Part shown: in pieces, positions 27,601 through 36,230 of the stretch
Layout of the letters: every line of letters starts with the position of its first letter
Numbering within the stretch: position 1 is the stretch's first letter
Assembly: GCA_018433525.1 (NCBI GenBank)
Contig: JAHDRA010000043.1
Coordinates: 62,001-126,000 of the forward strand
Reading direction: 5' to 3'
From: Paludibacteraceae bacterium
Lineage (GTDB): Bacteria > Bacteroidota > Bacteroidia > Bacteroidales > Paludibacteraceae
DNA: 64,000 bases
Program-made: the position numbers and the translations under genes
Notes under the pieces: model-generated
Database searches by the model: none
What the model saw: the letters and a program-made list of their open reading frames with translations, nothing else
What the model was told of the DNA's origin: nothing

Positions 27601-27638
27601 AGAGGTTGATTAAAGCTTTAATCAGCCTCTTTATTTTT
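27601..27638 (+). terminator. Strong rho-independent terminator of the Asp-box gene
   Basis: AGAGGTTGATTAAAGC pairs with the following TTTAATCAGCCTCT (27601-27630, one G-T pair) and runs into TTATTTTT. It is 27 nt after the stop codon at 27574. Confidence 0.85.
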
Positions 27639-27659
27639 CATGCAGTAAGATTTTTTTTT

Positions 27660-28053
27660 AATGTTGTCCGATAAAAATAAAGGAGCAAATAGTGTCGCTC
27701 CTACGGAGCTGTAACGATATTTGTAACTTATTGACTACCATAATATCGTCCCGATGGGACTTAAGAGAAAGCTGCCTTGCAGCGAAATTATGGTAGAAAA
27801 ATTCAACCCACATAATTGGTTTTTACTAATTTTTATAAATGTTTACCGGACAACAATGAAAAAAATCTTTTTTATGATGCTCAAATCTCATAATATCATC
27901 CCGATGGGACTTAAGAGAAAGCTGCATTGCAGCGAAATTATGGTAGAAAAATTCAACCCACATAATCTAAGCCCCATTAGGGGCGATATTTTAGTAAGAC
28001 ATTTTCTATATTGGTTTTCACTAATTTTTATAAATGTTTACCGGACAACAATG
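27660..28053. repeat. Tandemly duplicated mini-hairpin element
   Basis: The first copy runs from ATGTTGTCCGATAAAA (27661) to TTTACCGGACAACAATGA (27859). Its ends are imperfectly complementary (TGTTGTCCG/CGGACAACA). Its right half is repeated from about 27885 to 28053 with an extra 45-nt insert. Inside are short perfect stems with 3-4 nt loops: GCTCC/GGAGC, GTCCC/GGGAC, GCTGC/GCAGC (with CTT and ATT loops in the two copies) and GCCCC/GGGGC. ACCATAATA and TTATGGTAG frame them, as in the element at 17160. Frames here are fortuitous. This accounts for the 513-nt gap between the genes at 27574 and 28088. Confidence 0.7.
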
Positions 28054-28087
28054 ATTTTTTTATAAAATCGAGAATTTCATTTAAATT

Positions 28088-29116
28088 ATGCCGAAATCAG
28101 TAATTATTTTATTGCTTGCCAATACCTTACTTGGATGTGTACTTTGCGGTCAAAATCCGAATAAACAAAGTTCAGTAATATTAAGTAACGGTACTATCTC
28201 ACTCGAAATCAGCAAGATGGGTGGTGCTTTCGTCAGTTTGCAAAATGTAGAAAAAGTAAATCCCTTTTCGTGGAAAGTAACCAAAGAACAAATGCCTGTT
28301 AATAACCGGTCGGGGGCTGTTTTTCAGGGACATTTCCTATGTACCGGTCGGTGGGGAGCGCCTACCGAAGGTGAAATGGCTGCCGGAGTACCGCACAACG
28401 GACAAGCTGCACGCGACAAATGGAAGATTCTGAAAAAAACATCCACTACTGTTGAAATGTACATCAAAGCGCCTTTGGATGGCATTGAAATTACCCGCAA
28501 GGTGGAATTGGAGCAAAACGGATGCGGATTTCGGGTAACCGAAACTTTTTATAACTATACGAGTATAGGTCGTCTATTCAATGTAGTACAACACGCCACT
28601 GTTGGGTCGCCGTTTTTAGACGATAGTCTGAAGGTTTTTTCCAATGCAACGAAAGGATTTATGCAACATTTGTCCTATCCGAATCCTTATCAACATTCCT
28701 ATAATTGGCCAATGGCGTACAACAGCAAGGGTGTCGATTCTATCGATTTGCGTCGATCCGATACGCCCGATAGTTATGTTTCCACGCATATTTTTTCCGA
28801 TAGTGTTGGTTGGGTGATGGCGGTTTCGCCAACACACAGGCTAAGTTTGGTTTATGCATGGAAAACCACAGCATATCCCTGGATAAATATTTGGCATCAG
28901 CGCGTGGAGGGAACTCTGTGGGCTAAAGGTCTTGAATTCGGCACTACCGGCATTGGTCGTTCATATCAGGATTTGCTCGCACACGATACAAGTTTTGAAG
29001 GTCGAAATTCTTTTGTATTTTTGGATGCAAAACAAAGGCTCACCAAAAGCTACCAATGTTGGCTTGTAAAAGAAACAGATAAAGCTGAAATAATAAAAAA
29101 TTTAAAAATAAAATGA
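28088..29116 (+). CDS. Exported galactose-mutarotase-like protein
   Basis: 342 residues. A signal-like start (MPKSVIILLLANTLLGCVLC) has two cysteines, so lipidation is possible. The body is beta-rich, of the type seen in aldose-1-epimerase-fold proteins: VILSNGTISLEISKMGGAFV, SGAVFQGHFLCTGRWG, GIEITRKVELEQNGCGFRVT, LFNVVQHATVGSPF (a His that could be functional), YPWINIWHQRVEGTLWAKGL and EFGTTGIGRSY. I cannot place it in a named family with confidence; a role in sugar anomer conversion or glycan binding is inferred from the fold only. Its stop overlaps the GH3 start by 4 nt (ATGA), so the two are translationally coupled. A truncated paralogue is at 24536. Confidence 0.7.
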   Translation: MPKSVIILLLANTLLGCVLCGQNPNKQSSVILSNGTISLEISKMGGAFVSLQNVEKVNPFSWKVTKEQMPVNNRSGAVFQGHFLCTGRWGAPTEGEMAAGVPHNGQAARDKWKILKKTSTTVEMYIKAPLDGIEITRKVELEQNGCGFRVTETFYNYTSIGRLFNVVQHATVGSPFLDDSLKVFSNATKGFMQHLSYPNPYQHSYNWPMAYNSKGVDSIDLRRSDTPDSYVSTHIFSDSVGWVMAVSPTHRLSLVYAWKTTAYPWINIWHQRVEGTLWAKGLEFGTTGIGRSYQDLLAHDTSFEGRNSFVFLDAKQRLTKSYQCWLVKETDKAEIIKNLKIK

Positions 29117-31698
29117 GAAATAACGTTTTGATTATTAGCTCTTTGCTTTGTGTTGGAGTAACCATAAATGCACAAATCAAAAACCCGCAAACCGAAGCTG
29201 CCATGCGTTTGCAGGCGCGTGAACTTGTAAAGCAAATGACATTGGAAGAAAAAGTGGGTCAGATGGTTTACACTTCTCCTGCTATAGAACGACTGGGGAT
29301 TCCGGAGTACAACTGGTGGAACGAATGTCTTCATGGCGTTGCACGTGCCGGAAGAGCTACTGTATTTCCACAGGCAATTGGTATGGCTTCCATGTGGGAT
29401 AAAAATCTGATGTTTCGTATTGCCGATGTTATTTCTGACGAAGCCCGTGCCAAACATCATCACTTTATAAGTCAGGGAAAACGGAATATTTATCAGGGAT
29501 TAACGTTTTGGACGCCCAACATCAATATCTTCCGTGATCCGCGCTGGGGTCGGGGTATGGAGACTTATGGCGAAGATCCTTATCTCGCAGGGGAACTGGC
29601 AGTTCCGTTTATTAAAGGTCTGCAGGGAAATCATCCCGATTATTATAAGGTTATTGCTACAGCCAAACACTTTGTGGTGCATAGTGGCCCTGAAGCGCTG
29701 CGCCACTCTTTTGATGCCAGAGTTGATGATTTCGATTTTAGGACAACTTATACTCCACATTTTAAAAAAGCCGTGCAAAAGGCAGGCGTCTATTCAGTTA
29801 TGTGCGCTTATAACCGTTTCAGAGGAGATCCCTGTTGCGGCAATAAGTTTCTTGAAAATCTGCTGCGCAACGAGTGGAATTTCGATGGTTACATTGTGTC
29901 CGATTGTTGGGCGGTGAAGGATTTTTATAATAAAGGTGCTCACGAAGTGGTAAAAACCAAAGCCGAAGCAGCTGCTATGGCTGTTAAAGCCGGTACTGAT
30001 TTGAATTGCGGTGATTCGTATCCTGCTCTCACGGATGCTGTAAAACAAGGTTTGATAACCGAAGCTGAACTCGATGTGAGTGTGGAACGATTGATGCTTG
30101 CCCGTTTGAAACTCGGTATGCTTTCCGAAAAAGACCCCACACCCTGGTGTAATATTCCGTTGAGCATTATCGATAGCGAAAAGCATAAAAACATGGCGAT
30201 GGAGGCGGCTCAGAAATCAATGGTGTTGTTGAAAAACAACAAAAAAACGTTGCCTTTACAAAACAATATCGGGCGAATAGCTGTGATTGGTCCCAATGCG
30301 AATGATGTGGATGTGTTGCTCGGAAATTATCATGGTTATTCCGATTATTATTCAACCATATTAGATGGCATAAAAAAACGCAATCCAAACTCGGAAGTTG
30401 TTTATGCTGCCGGTAGTCGGTTGGCTGATGAGTTGCCCCTTTTTGAAGTGTTGCCTGCCGAATTTTTATTTACCGATAATGATTTGACAACAAATGGACT
30501 TAATGGTGAATATTTTCCGAATAAAACTTTCTCGGGAGAACCTGTTTTGAAAAGAACCGATAAACAAATCAACTTTAAATGGTGGGGAACAAGCCCTGAT
30601 AATAGGTTGCCTGTCGATTCGTTTAGCGTGCGTTGGACGGGAGTTTTAGTTCCTCCTGTTTCGGGAAAGTATTACATCGGAGCCGATGGTCACCGCGCCT
30701 ATCAATTGTTTATCAACGACAGTTTAATCACTTCGCTCAATAATCCACACCACAATCGCACCGAATATGGTAGTTGTTATCTGGAAAAAGGGAAAAAATA
30801 CAATATTCGGTTGGATTTTGTACAAAACAACTCCGAACAGGCATTTATTAAAATGCTTTGGGATGTTCCTTGTCGCGATTTGCTGGCCGAAGCAGTCGAG
30901 CTTGCCAAGACATCGGATGTGGTTATCCTGGCTGCAGGATTAAGTCCGTTGCTCGAAGGCGAAGAGATGAAAGTGAAAGTAAAGGGATTTAAAGAAGGCG
31001 ACCGCGAAAACATCGAATTGCCCGACGCGCAAAAGCAATTAATCGATGCCATTTCCAAAACCGGAAAACCGGTAGTGCTGGTGTTACTCAACGGAAGTGC
31101 AATTGCTTTTCCTGCTGAAGCTAAAAAGGTGGATGCCATCGTGGAAGCATGGTATCCGGGACAGGCCGGTGGAGCTGCTGTTGCTTCGGTTTTGTGGGGC
31201 GATTATAATCCCGCCGGACGATTGCCCGTTACTTTTTATAAATCGGTGAATGACCTTCCCGCCTTCGACGACTACAATATGAAAGGGCGTACCTATCGTT
31301 ATTTCGAAGGGAAACCACAGTACGGTTTTGGATACGGATTGAGTTATACTTCGTTCAAGTATTCCAATCTGAAACTTTCGACCACTAAATTAGACAAAAC
31401 CGGCATTGAAGTGAAATTTGACATTACGAATACCGGACAGCGCGATGGCGACGAAGTTTGCCAGCTGTATTTGCAGCAAAAAGGCAGTAAAACAGTAAGT
31501 TTGCAGGGATTCGAACGCGTAAATATTGCCGCAGGCAAAACTAAAACAATCAGTATGAAACTTTCACCCGAACAAATTGAAGATATGACGGGAGAACCGA
31601 TTGACAAAATATCTCAACCCGAATTCAGAATTATAATCGGTGGTGCTAACCCGCGAACCAAATCGCAAAAACTGAAATCGACGATTTTTGTAAAATAG
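29113..31698 (+). CDS. Secreted GH3 beta-glycosidase with inserted PA14 domain
   Basis: 861 residues, signal peptide MRNNVLIISSLLCVGVTINA. The GH3 N-domain shows RWGRGMETYGEDPYL (147-159), KHFVVHSGPE and GYIVSDCWAV, with Asp264 as nucleophile. The C-domain begins near 365 (AAQKSMVLLKNNKKTLPL). A PA14 domain (about 460-595: LNGEYFPNKTFSGEP ... YYIGADGHRAYQLFINDSLI) interrupts the C-domain, as in many beta-glucosidases and beta-xylosidases, and usually shapes substrate choice. The chain ends with a fibronectin III-like domain (VKFDITNTGQRDGDEVCQLY). It is translationally coupled to the mutarotase-like gene and followed by a terminator. Whether it takes xylose, glucose or arabinose cannot be decided from sequence. 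Confidence 0.9.
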   Translation: MRNNVLIISSLLCVGVTINAQIKNPQTEAAMRLQARELVKQMTLEEKVGQMVYTSPAIERLGIPEYNWWNECLHGVARAGRATVFPQAIGMASMWDKNLMFRIADVISDEARAKHHHFISQGKRNIYQGLTFWTPNINIFRDPRWGRGMETYGEDPYLAGELAVPFIKGLQGNHPDYYKVIATAKHFVVHSGPEALRHSFDARVDDFDFRTTYTPHFKKAVQKAGVYSVMCAYNRFRGDPCCGNKFLENLLRNEWNFDGYIVSDCWAVKDFYNKGAHEVVKTKAEAAAMAVKAGTDLNCGDSYPALTDAVKQGLITEAELDVSVERLMLARLKLGMLSEKDPTPWCNIPLSIIDSEKHKNMAMEAAQKSMVLLKNNKKTLPLQNNIGRIAVIGPNANDVDVLLGNYHGYSDYYSTILDGIKKRNPNSEVVYAAGSRLADELPLFEVLPAEFLFTDNDLTTNGLNGEYFPNKTFSGEPVLKRTDKQINFKWWGTSPDNRLPVDSFSVRWTGVLVPPVSGKYYIGADGHRAYQLFINDSLITSLNNPHHNRTEYGSCYLEKGKKYNIRLDFVQNNSEQAFIKMLWDVPCRDLLAEAVELAKTSDVVILAAGLSPLLEGEEMKVKVKGFKEGDRENIELPDAQKQLIDAISKTGKPVVLVLLNGSAIAFPAEAKKVDAIVEAWYPGQAGGAAVASVLWGDYNPAGRLPVTFYKSVNDLPAFDDYNMKGRTYRYFEGKPQYGFGYGLSYTSFKYSNLKLSTTKLDKTGIEVKFDITNTGQRDGDEVCQLYLQQKGSKTVSLQGFERVNIAAGKTKTISMKLSPEQIEDMTGEPIDKISQPEFRIIIGGANPRTKSQKLKSTIFVK

Positions 31699-31729
31699 AA
31701 ATTATTTAAACGGATTTTTGCTTAAAAAA

Positions 31730-31767
31730 AATGGCTTGCTCTGATTTAAGTCAAGCCATTGTTTTTT
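31730..31767 (+). terminator. Rho-independent terminator after GH3
   Basis: AATGGCTTG (31730-31738) pairs perfectly with CAAGCCATT (31752-31760) and is followed by G and six T. It lies 32 nt after the GH3 stop and overlaps the spurious upstream extension of the next open frame. This supports starting that gene at 31803. Confidence 0.85.
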
Positions 31768-31802
31768 ACGTCAGCAGTGTTATAGTTATTCAGTTTAATA
31801 TT

Positions 31803-33902
31803 ATGTGTAAAAAAATAATACGGTTTATTGCTTTCGCATCCATTTCTCTTCTACTTTCGAGGCATTTTGCTTCGGCACAAAATCTCATACCATCCAAATC
31901 ACAAATGCCCGTTGGCGCTTATTATTACCCCGAACATTGGAACGAAAACCAATGGGAGCGCGATTTGAAACGAATGGCTGAACTTGGTTTTGAGTTTACG
32001 CATTTTGCCGAATTTGCGTGGGCTAAATTAGAACCCAGCGAAGGAAAATTCGACTTTGCCTGGTTGGATAAAAATGTGGAACTGGCGCATAAATATGGGC
32101 TGAAAGTAATTATGTGTACGCCTTCGGCCACTCCTCCGGTTTGGCTAACCCAAAAACATCCCGAAATTTTAATTAAACAGGAGTCGGGTTTTTACGTAAA
32201 ACACGGTATGCGGCTCAATTGTAATATCTCACATCCTGCTTATCAGCGTTATATTAAACGAATAGTAGAAAAAATGACTGCGCGCTATGGTCATCATCCG
32301 GCTGTGGTGGGGTGGCAAATTGATAATGAGCCACACTTTGAAGGACTGTACGACTATTCCGATTTTGCACAAAAAGAGTTTCGTAAATGGCTTCAGGCTA
32401 AATACAAAACCATTGATAAGCTGAATGAGGCCTGGGGCGCTTCATTCTGGAGTTTTTCGTACAATAATTTCAATCAGATATTTATTCCCAATAAAAACGA
32501 AAAGGCTGCCAATCAGCATGCTGTTGTCGATTTTAAACGCTATAATGCCGATGCTTTAGCTGCCGGAATCCGTTTTCAGGCCGGTATATTGCGTGCCAAT
32601 ATCTCTGAAAAACAGTGGATAACCACCAATTTTGCCTACTACAAATTTTTACCTTCGGTCGATTTGTTTCGCAGTCGTGGCGATTTGGATTTTGCCTCGC
32701 ACACCATGTATCTGCTTAGTACCTACCTGAATACTGATAAAGGTGAAATGGCCTATCGACTCGGTAGCGGTATGGAATTGTCTTTTTCGACCGAAATGGC
32801 TAAGTCTATCGAAGGTCAGACAGGCATTATGGAATTGCAACCCGGACAAATAAACTGGGGGCAATGGAACGCACAACCGCTTCCAGGAGCAGTGCGAATG
32901 TGGATTTGGCACACTTTCGGGTTGGGAGATAAGTTTGTGTGTACCTATCGGTTTCGCCAGCCGCTGTTTGGTAGCGAGCAGTTTCATAAAGGCATTATGG
33001 AAACCGATGGTGTTACCGTTTCTCCCGGTGGAAAAGAATATGTGCAGGCAATCAACGAAATTAAAAATTTACCCAACATTGAAAATCCAAGAGAACCCGA
33101 CGATGTGAAAAGTCGCCGTACTGCATTTTTGTGGAAGCAGGACAATCTTTTCGACCTCGAAGAAGTAAAAGTGAATAACAGCTGGGATACATACCAACAC
33201 TATTATGTTTATTATCAAAAACTGAAATCGATGGGTTGTCCCGTTACTTTTATTCAGGAAAACGACGTTTTTGATGTTGCAAAATATCCATACATGGTAG
33301 CTCCGGCTTACGAAATGGTTGACCTTGCATTGATTGCCAAATTAAAAAAATACGTGTCGGAAGGCGGAAACTTGGTGCTTACCGTTCGTTCGGGAATGAA
33401 GGATAACAACGGACACTTGTGGGAAACCTTGCTCCAGCAACCTGTTTGGGACTTAATTGGTGCTAAGGTGGATTTTTTCGACCAATTGCCGCCGTCAAAA
33501 ACTTCGTCTATTAAAATTGATAACCATAATTACAAATGGAATGTATGGGCAGATATCTTACAACCCAAACCGGGTACAGAAGTGTTGGCTGTCCACGACG
33601 ATAATTTTTATACCGGCCGGGCTGCAGCTACACTATGCAAGCATGGGAATGGAAATGTAATGTATGTCGGTTTTCACTCGACAGATGGTGAGGCCGAAGA
33701 AGTGCTTCTGCGTAAGTTTTATCAACAGAACAATACAAAGATACTCGATTTGCCGGATTACGTTTTTGTAGAATGGCGCGACGGCTATTGGGTGGCTGTG
33801 AATTACAGTTCCCAAACAGTTGTTTTACCAACAATAAATAGCTCAAATTTTTACATTGGAACAAGCGCTCTGAACCCGGGTGGTGTAAGTGTTTGGTATT
33901 AA
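31803..33902 (+). CDS. Secreted GH42 beta-galactosidase
   Basis: 699 residues from ATG 31803 with signal peptide MCKKIIRFIAFASISLLLSR (cleavage after FASAQ). The barrel has MPVGAYYYPEHWNENQWERD, VVGWQIDNEPHFEG with acid/base Glu176, and QTGIMELQPGQINWG with nucleophile Glu344. A trimerisation domain (MGCPVTFIQENDVFDVAKYP ... GGNLVLTVRSGM) and a C-terminal beta domain follow. It is a full-length member of GH42 and is more typical than the enzyme at 8268. It is 20 nt upstream of the FAD oxidoreductase gene. The C-terminal coding region is nearly identical over a short stretch to the broken fragment at 24921. Confidence 0.92.
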   Translation: MCKKIIRFIAFASISLLLSRHFASAQNLIPSKSQMPVGAYYYPEHWNENQWERDLKRMAELGFEFTHFAEFAWAKLEPSEGKFDFAWLDKNVELAHKYGLKVIMCTPSATPPVWLTQKHPEILIKQESGFYVKHGMRLNCNISHPAYQRYIKRIVEKMTARYGHHPAVVGWQIDNEPHFEGLYDYSDFAQKEFRKWLQAKYKTIDKLNEAWGASFWSFSYNNFNQIFIPNKNEKAANQHAVVDFKRYNADALAAGIRFQAGILRANISEKQWITTNFAYYKFLPSVDLFRSRGDLDFASHTMYLLSTYLNTDKGEMAYRLGSGMELSFSTEMAKSIEGQTGIMELQPGQINWGQWNAQPLPGAVRMWIWHTFGLGDKFVCTYRFRQPLFGSEQFHKGIMETDGVTVSPGGKEYVQAINEIKNLPNIENPREPDDVKSRRTAFLWKQDNLFDLEEVKVNNSWDTYQHYYVYYQKLKSMGCPVTFIQENDVFDVAKYPYMVAPAYEMVDLALIAKLKKYVSEGGNLVLTVRSGMKDNNGHLWETLLQQPVWDLIGAKVDFFDQLPPSKTSSIKIDNHNYKWNVWADILQPKPGTEVLAVHDDNFYTGRAAATLCKHGNGNVMYVGFHSTDGEAEEVLLRKFYQQNNTKILDLPDYVFVEWRDGYWVAVNYSSQTVVLPTINSSNFYIGTSALNPGGVSVWY

Positions 33903-33922
33903 ATTTTTGAAAACATAAAATT

Positions 33923-35923
33923 ATGAATATTCTAAAAAAAGCATTGTTAAGTGCTATTGTGTTTTGTAATGTAAGTTTAAATGCCGAAGTAATCAAAACC
34001 GATATTTGCATTTACGGAGCTACTTCGTCGGGGATAATTGCTGGCGTTTCAGCCGATCGTATGGGTAAAGGTGTCGTTATTGTGGAACCATCTCAGTTTA
34101 TCGGTGGTATGTCGGCTAGCGGATTAGGCAAGACGGATATTGGCAATAAAATGGCAATAACGGGATTGTCGCGCGATTTTTACCGCTCAATCGGAAAATA
34201 TTACGGCAAGCTGGAAATGTGGACTTTTGAACCACATGTGGCTGAAACTGTTTTTAGTAATTACCTTTCAAAAACAAAGGTAAGTCTGATAAAAGGATAT
34301 GAAGTGAGAGCCCTTATAAAGTCTGTGGGTAAAATCACTCAGATTACGGTTGCCGATGTTGAAAATCCGACCAAAGACCCAATTACGATACAGGCCAAAA
34401 TGTTTATTGATGCCAGTTACGAAGGAGATTTGATGGCAAAAGCTGGAGTTTCATACACGATAGGAAGGGAAAGCAATGCTACTTATAACGAAACGTATAA
34501 TGGCTTTCAGTTAAGTGAAAAGCATCAGTTTCCCGATAGTATAAGTCCATACATTAATCCAAAAAATACGAACAGTGGTTATGTCTACGGGGTGAGTAAC
34601 AATATCCCTGTCGCCACAGGAACCGGCGATAAGTTAGTGCAAGCGTATAATTACCGCTTGTGCTTAACAAAAAATGAAGATAATAAAATTCCTATCCAGA
34701 AACCGGAAAATTATGATCCGCAAAAATATGAATTGCTTCGTAGAGTTATAGCCCAACGTGAAAAAAAGAAGTGGAAGCACCTATTAGTCTCTTATTTCAA
34801 TATTGGGCATTTGCCAAACGGGAAGACAGACATAAATAACAATGGCCCGTTTTCGACCGATTTTATTGGCGAAAACTATAATTACCCGGAAGCAGACTAT
34901 AAAACCAGAAAACAAATTGAACAAAAACACATTGACTATATCAAAGGGTTACTTTATTTTATGGCTTACGACCCTGCAGTTCCGGATACGTTACGTCAGC
35001 AGATGCAGGCATGGGGCTACTGCAAAGATGAATTTCAGAAAACCGGAGGTTTCCCGCACCAAATCTATGTTCGCGAAGCACGGCGTATGATTGGTGAATA
35101 TGTAATGACCGAACACAATTGTCTGGGCAAAGAAAAAATAAAAGATGGTGTCGGAATGGCAGCCTACGGAATGGATTCGCATAACTGTCAGCGGATTGCG
35201 ATCAATGGTTTTGTGAAAAACGAGGGCGATGTACAAATAGGTGGTTTCCCTCCCTACCCAATTTCATATCGTTCTATTACACCCAAACGAAACGAATGTA
35301 CCAATTTGTTAGTGCCTGTTTGCTTATCGGCTTCGCATATCGCCTATGGCTCCATTCGCATGGAACCTGTATTTATGGTGTTGGGACAATCGGCTGCAAT
35401 AGCTGCTTCTTTGGCAATTGATCAAAACATTGCTGTGCAAAAAGTGAATGTAAAAACTATACAATCAATCTTGGCAAAAAATCCATACTTAGACGGACGA
35501 AAACCTGAAGTGTTGGTCGATAATTCAGACATTAAGCAAGTAAAACTAAAGGGTAAATGGGAATTACCTGCAAAACCTATTGCATCAAATAAAATGGATT
35601 ATCTGATGGTTGTGGCCGATGGAAAAAGTGCTACAGAAGTGCTATTTACTCCAAAAATGGTCGATTTTGGCATGTATGATGTATATCTCTATTGTCCAGA
35701 AAAACCCATTAATACACCTGAATGGGCTCCGTCTGTTGATGTCGAAATTTTTACTGGACAAGATACAAATAAAATAACCGTGGATCAAAAAGCAAATAGC
35801 CATCACTGGGTAAAATTGGGGCGTTATGAATTAAATTATAAAAAAAACATTTCGGTAAAAGTTATTGCAAACAAGCCGGGTGTTGTGATAGCCGATGCAG
35901 TGCTTTTTGTTCCTGTAAAATAA
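33923..35923 (+). CDS. Exported FAD-dependent oxidoreductase (FAD_oxidored type)
   Basis: 666 residues. The signal peptide is MNILKKALLSAIVFCNVSLN. The Rossmann start is DICIYGATSSGIIAGVSADR (the usual GxGxxG replaced by GATSSG), followed by VVIVEPSQFIGGMSASGLGK, which fits the FAD_oxidored group common in Bacteroidota and Planctomycetes polysaccharide loci. HCLG-type motifs include YVREARRMIGEYVMTEHNCL and GSIRMEPVFMVLGQSAAIAA near the end of the FAD domain. The C-terminal 130 residues form a golvesin/xanthan-lyase CBM-like beta domain (WEPSVDVEIFTG-like, KPGVVIADAVLFVP). The substrate is unknown; oxidation of a sugar or alcohol in the periplasm is inferred. It lies 20 nt after GH42, probably cotranscribed. 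Confidence 0.82.
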   Translation: MNILKKALLSAIVFCNVSLNAEVIKTDICIYGATSSGIIAGVSADRMGKGVVIVEPSQFIGGMSASGLGKTDIGNKMAITGLSRDFYRSIGKYYGKLEMWTFEPHVAETVFSNYLSKTKVSLIKGYEVRALIKSVGKITQITVADVENPTKDPITIQAKMFIDASYEGDLMAKAGVSYTIGRESNATYNETYNGFQLSEKHQFPDSISPYINPKNTNSGYVYGVSNNIPVATGTGDKLVQAYNYRLCLTKNEDNKIPIQKPENYDPQKYELLRRVIAQREKKKWKHLLVSYFNIGHLPNGKTDINNNGPFSTDFIGENYNYPEADYKTRKQIEQKHIDYIKGLLYFMAYDPAVPDTLRQQMQAWGYCKDEFQKTGGFPHQIYVREARRMIGEYVMTEHNCLGKEKIKDGVGMAAYGMDSHNCQRIAINGFVKNEGDVQIGGFPPYPISYRSITPKRNECTNLLVPVCLSASHIAYGSIRMEPVFMVLGQSAAIAASLAIDQNIAVQKVNVKTIQSILAKNPYLDGRKPEVLVDNSDIKQVKLKGKWELPAKPIASNKMDYLMVVADGKSATEVLFTPKMVDFGMYDVYLYCPEKPINTPEWAPSVDVEIFTGQDTNKITVDQKANSHHWVKLGRYELNYKKNISVKVIANKPGVVIADAVLFVPVK

Positions 35924-35937
35924 ATGTAAAATTCTTT

Positions 35938-36211
35938 TTAGTACATGACAAAAATTGAGACATTTATGTTATATATCTGTAAAACAGAACAAATAAGCCA
36001 AGCTCTTGGGGTTGACTTTGTCCGGTGAGCCAAAAAATCAGTGAAGTTCGCGTTAAAAAATCTTCTCTGTTTGAGCGACGGAGGAGCGAGTTTAGAAGAT
36101 TTTAGCCAACGAACGTCAATTTTTCTTGTAATGGGTTTGGGGCAAAGCCACATTATTAAATATCTGAAAATAAAGAATATAAATTTTTCTACATTTTTTG
36201 TCATGTACTAA
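35938..36211. mobile_element. MITE-like element, 17-bp terminal inverted repeats
   Basis: TTAGTACATGACAAAAA at 35938-35954 is exactly complementary to 36195-36211. The 274-bp interior codes for nothing convincing; the minus frame through it is a by-product. It contains an imperfect stem AAAATCTTCT.../...AGAAGATTTT (near 36058-36101). I see no obvious target-site duplication. It fills the 307-nt gap before the GH3 gene at 36231, with its right end only 20 nt from that start. The right 79 bp recur at 43809-43887. Confidence 0.75.
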
Positions 36212-36230
36212 GTTCAAATTTAATTATAAT

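Noticed and set aside
27660..28053. CRISPR-like array because of repeated short palindromes
   Set aside because: Only two long units are present, with no regular repeat-spacer pattern and no cas genes.
31731..31802. Upstream start of the second GH42 gene
   Set aside because: The extension overlaps a rho-independent terminator, and the signal peptide begins at 31803.
35938..36204. Minus-strand open frame of 88 codons in the gap before GH3
   Set aside because: It spans the MITE from end to end, includes the terminal repeats as codons and has no protein-like composition.
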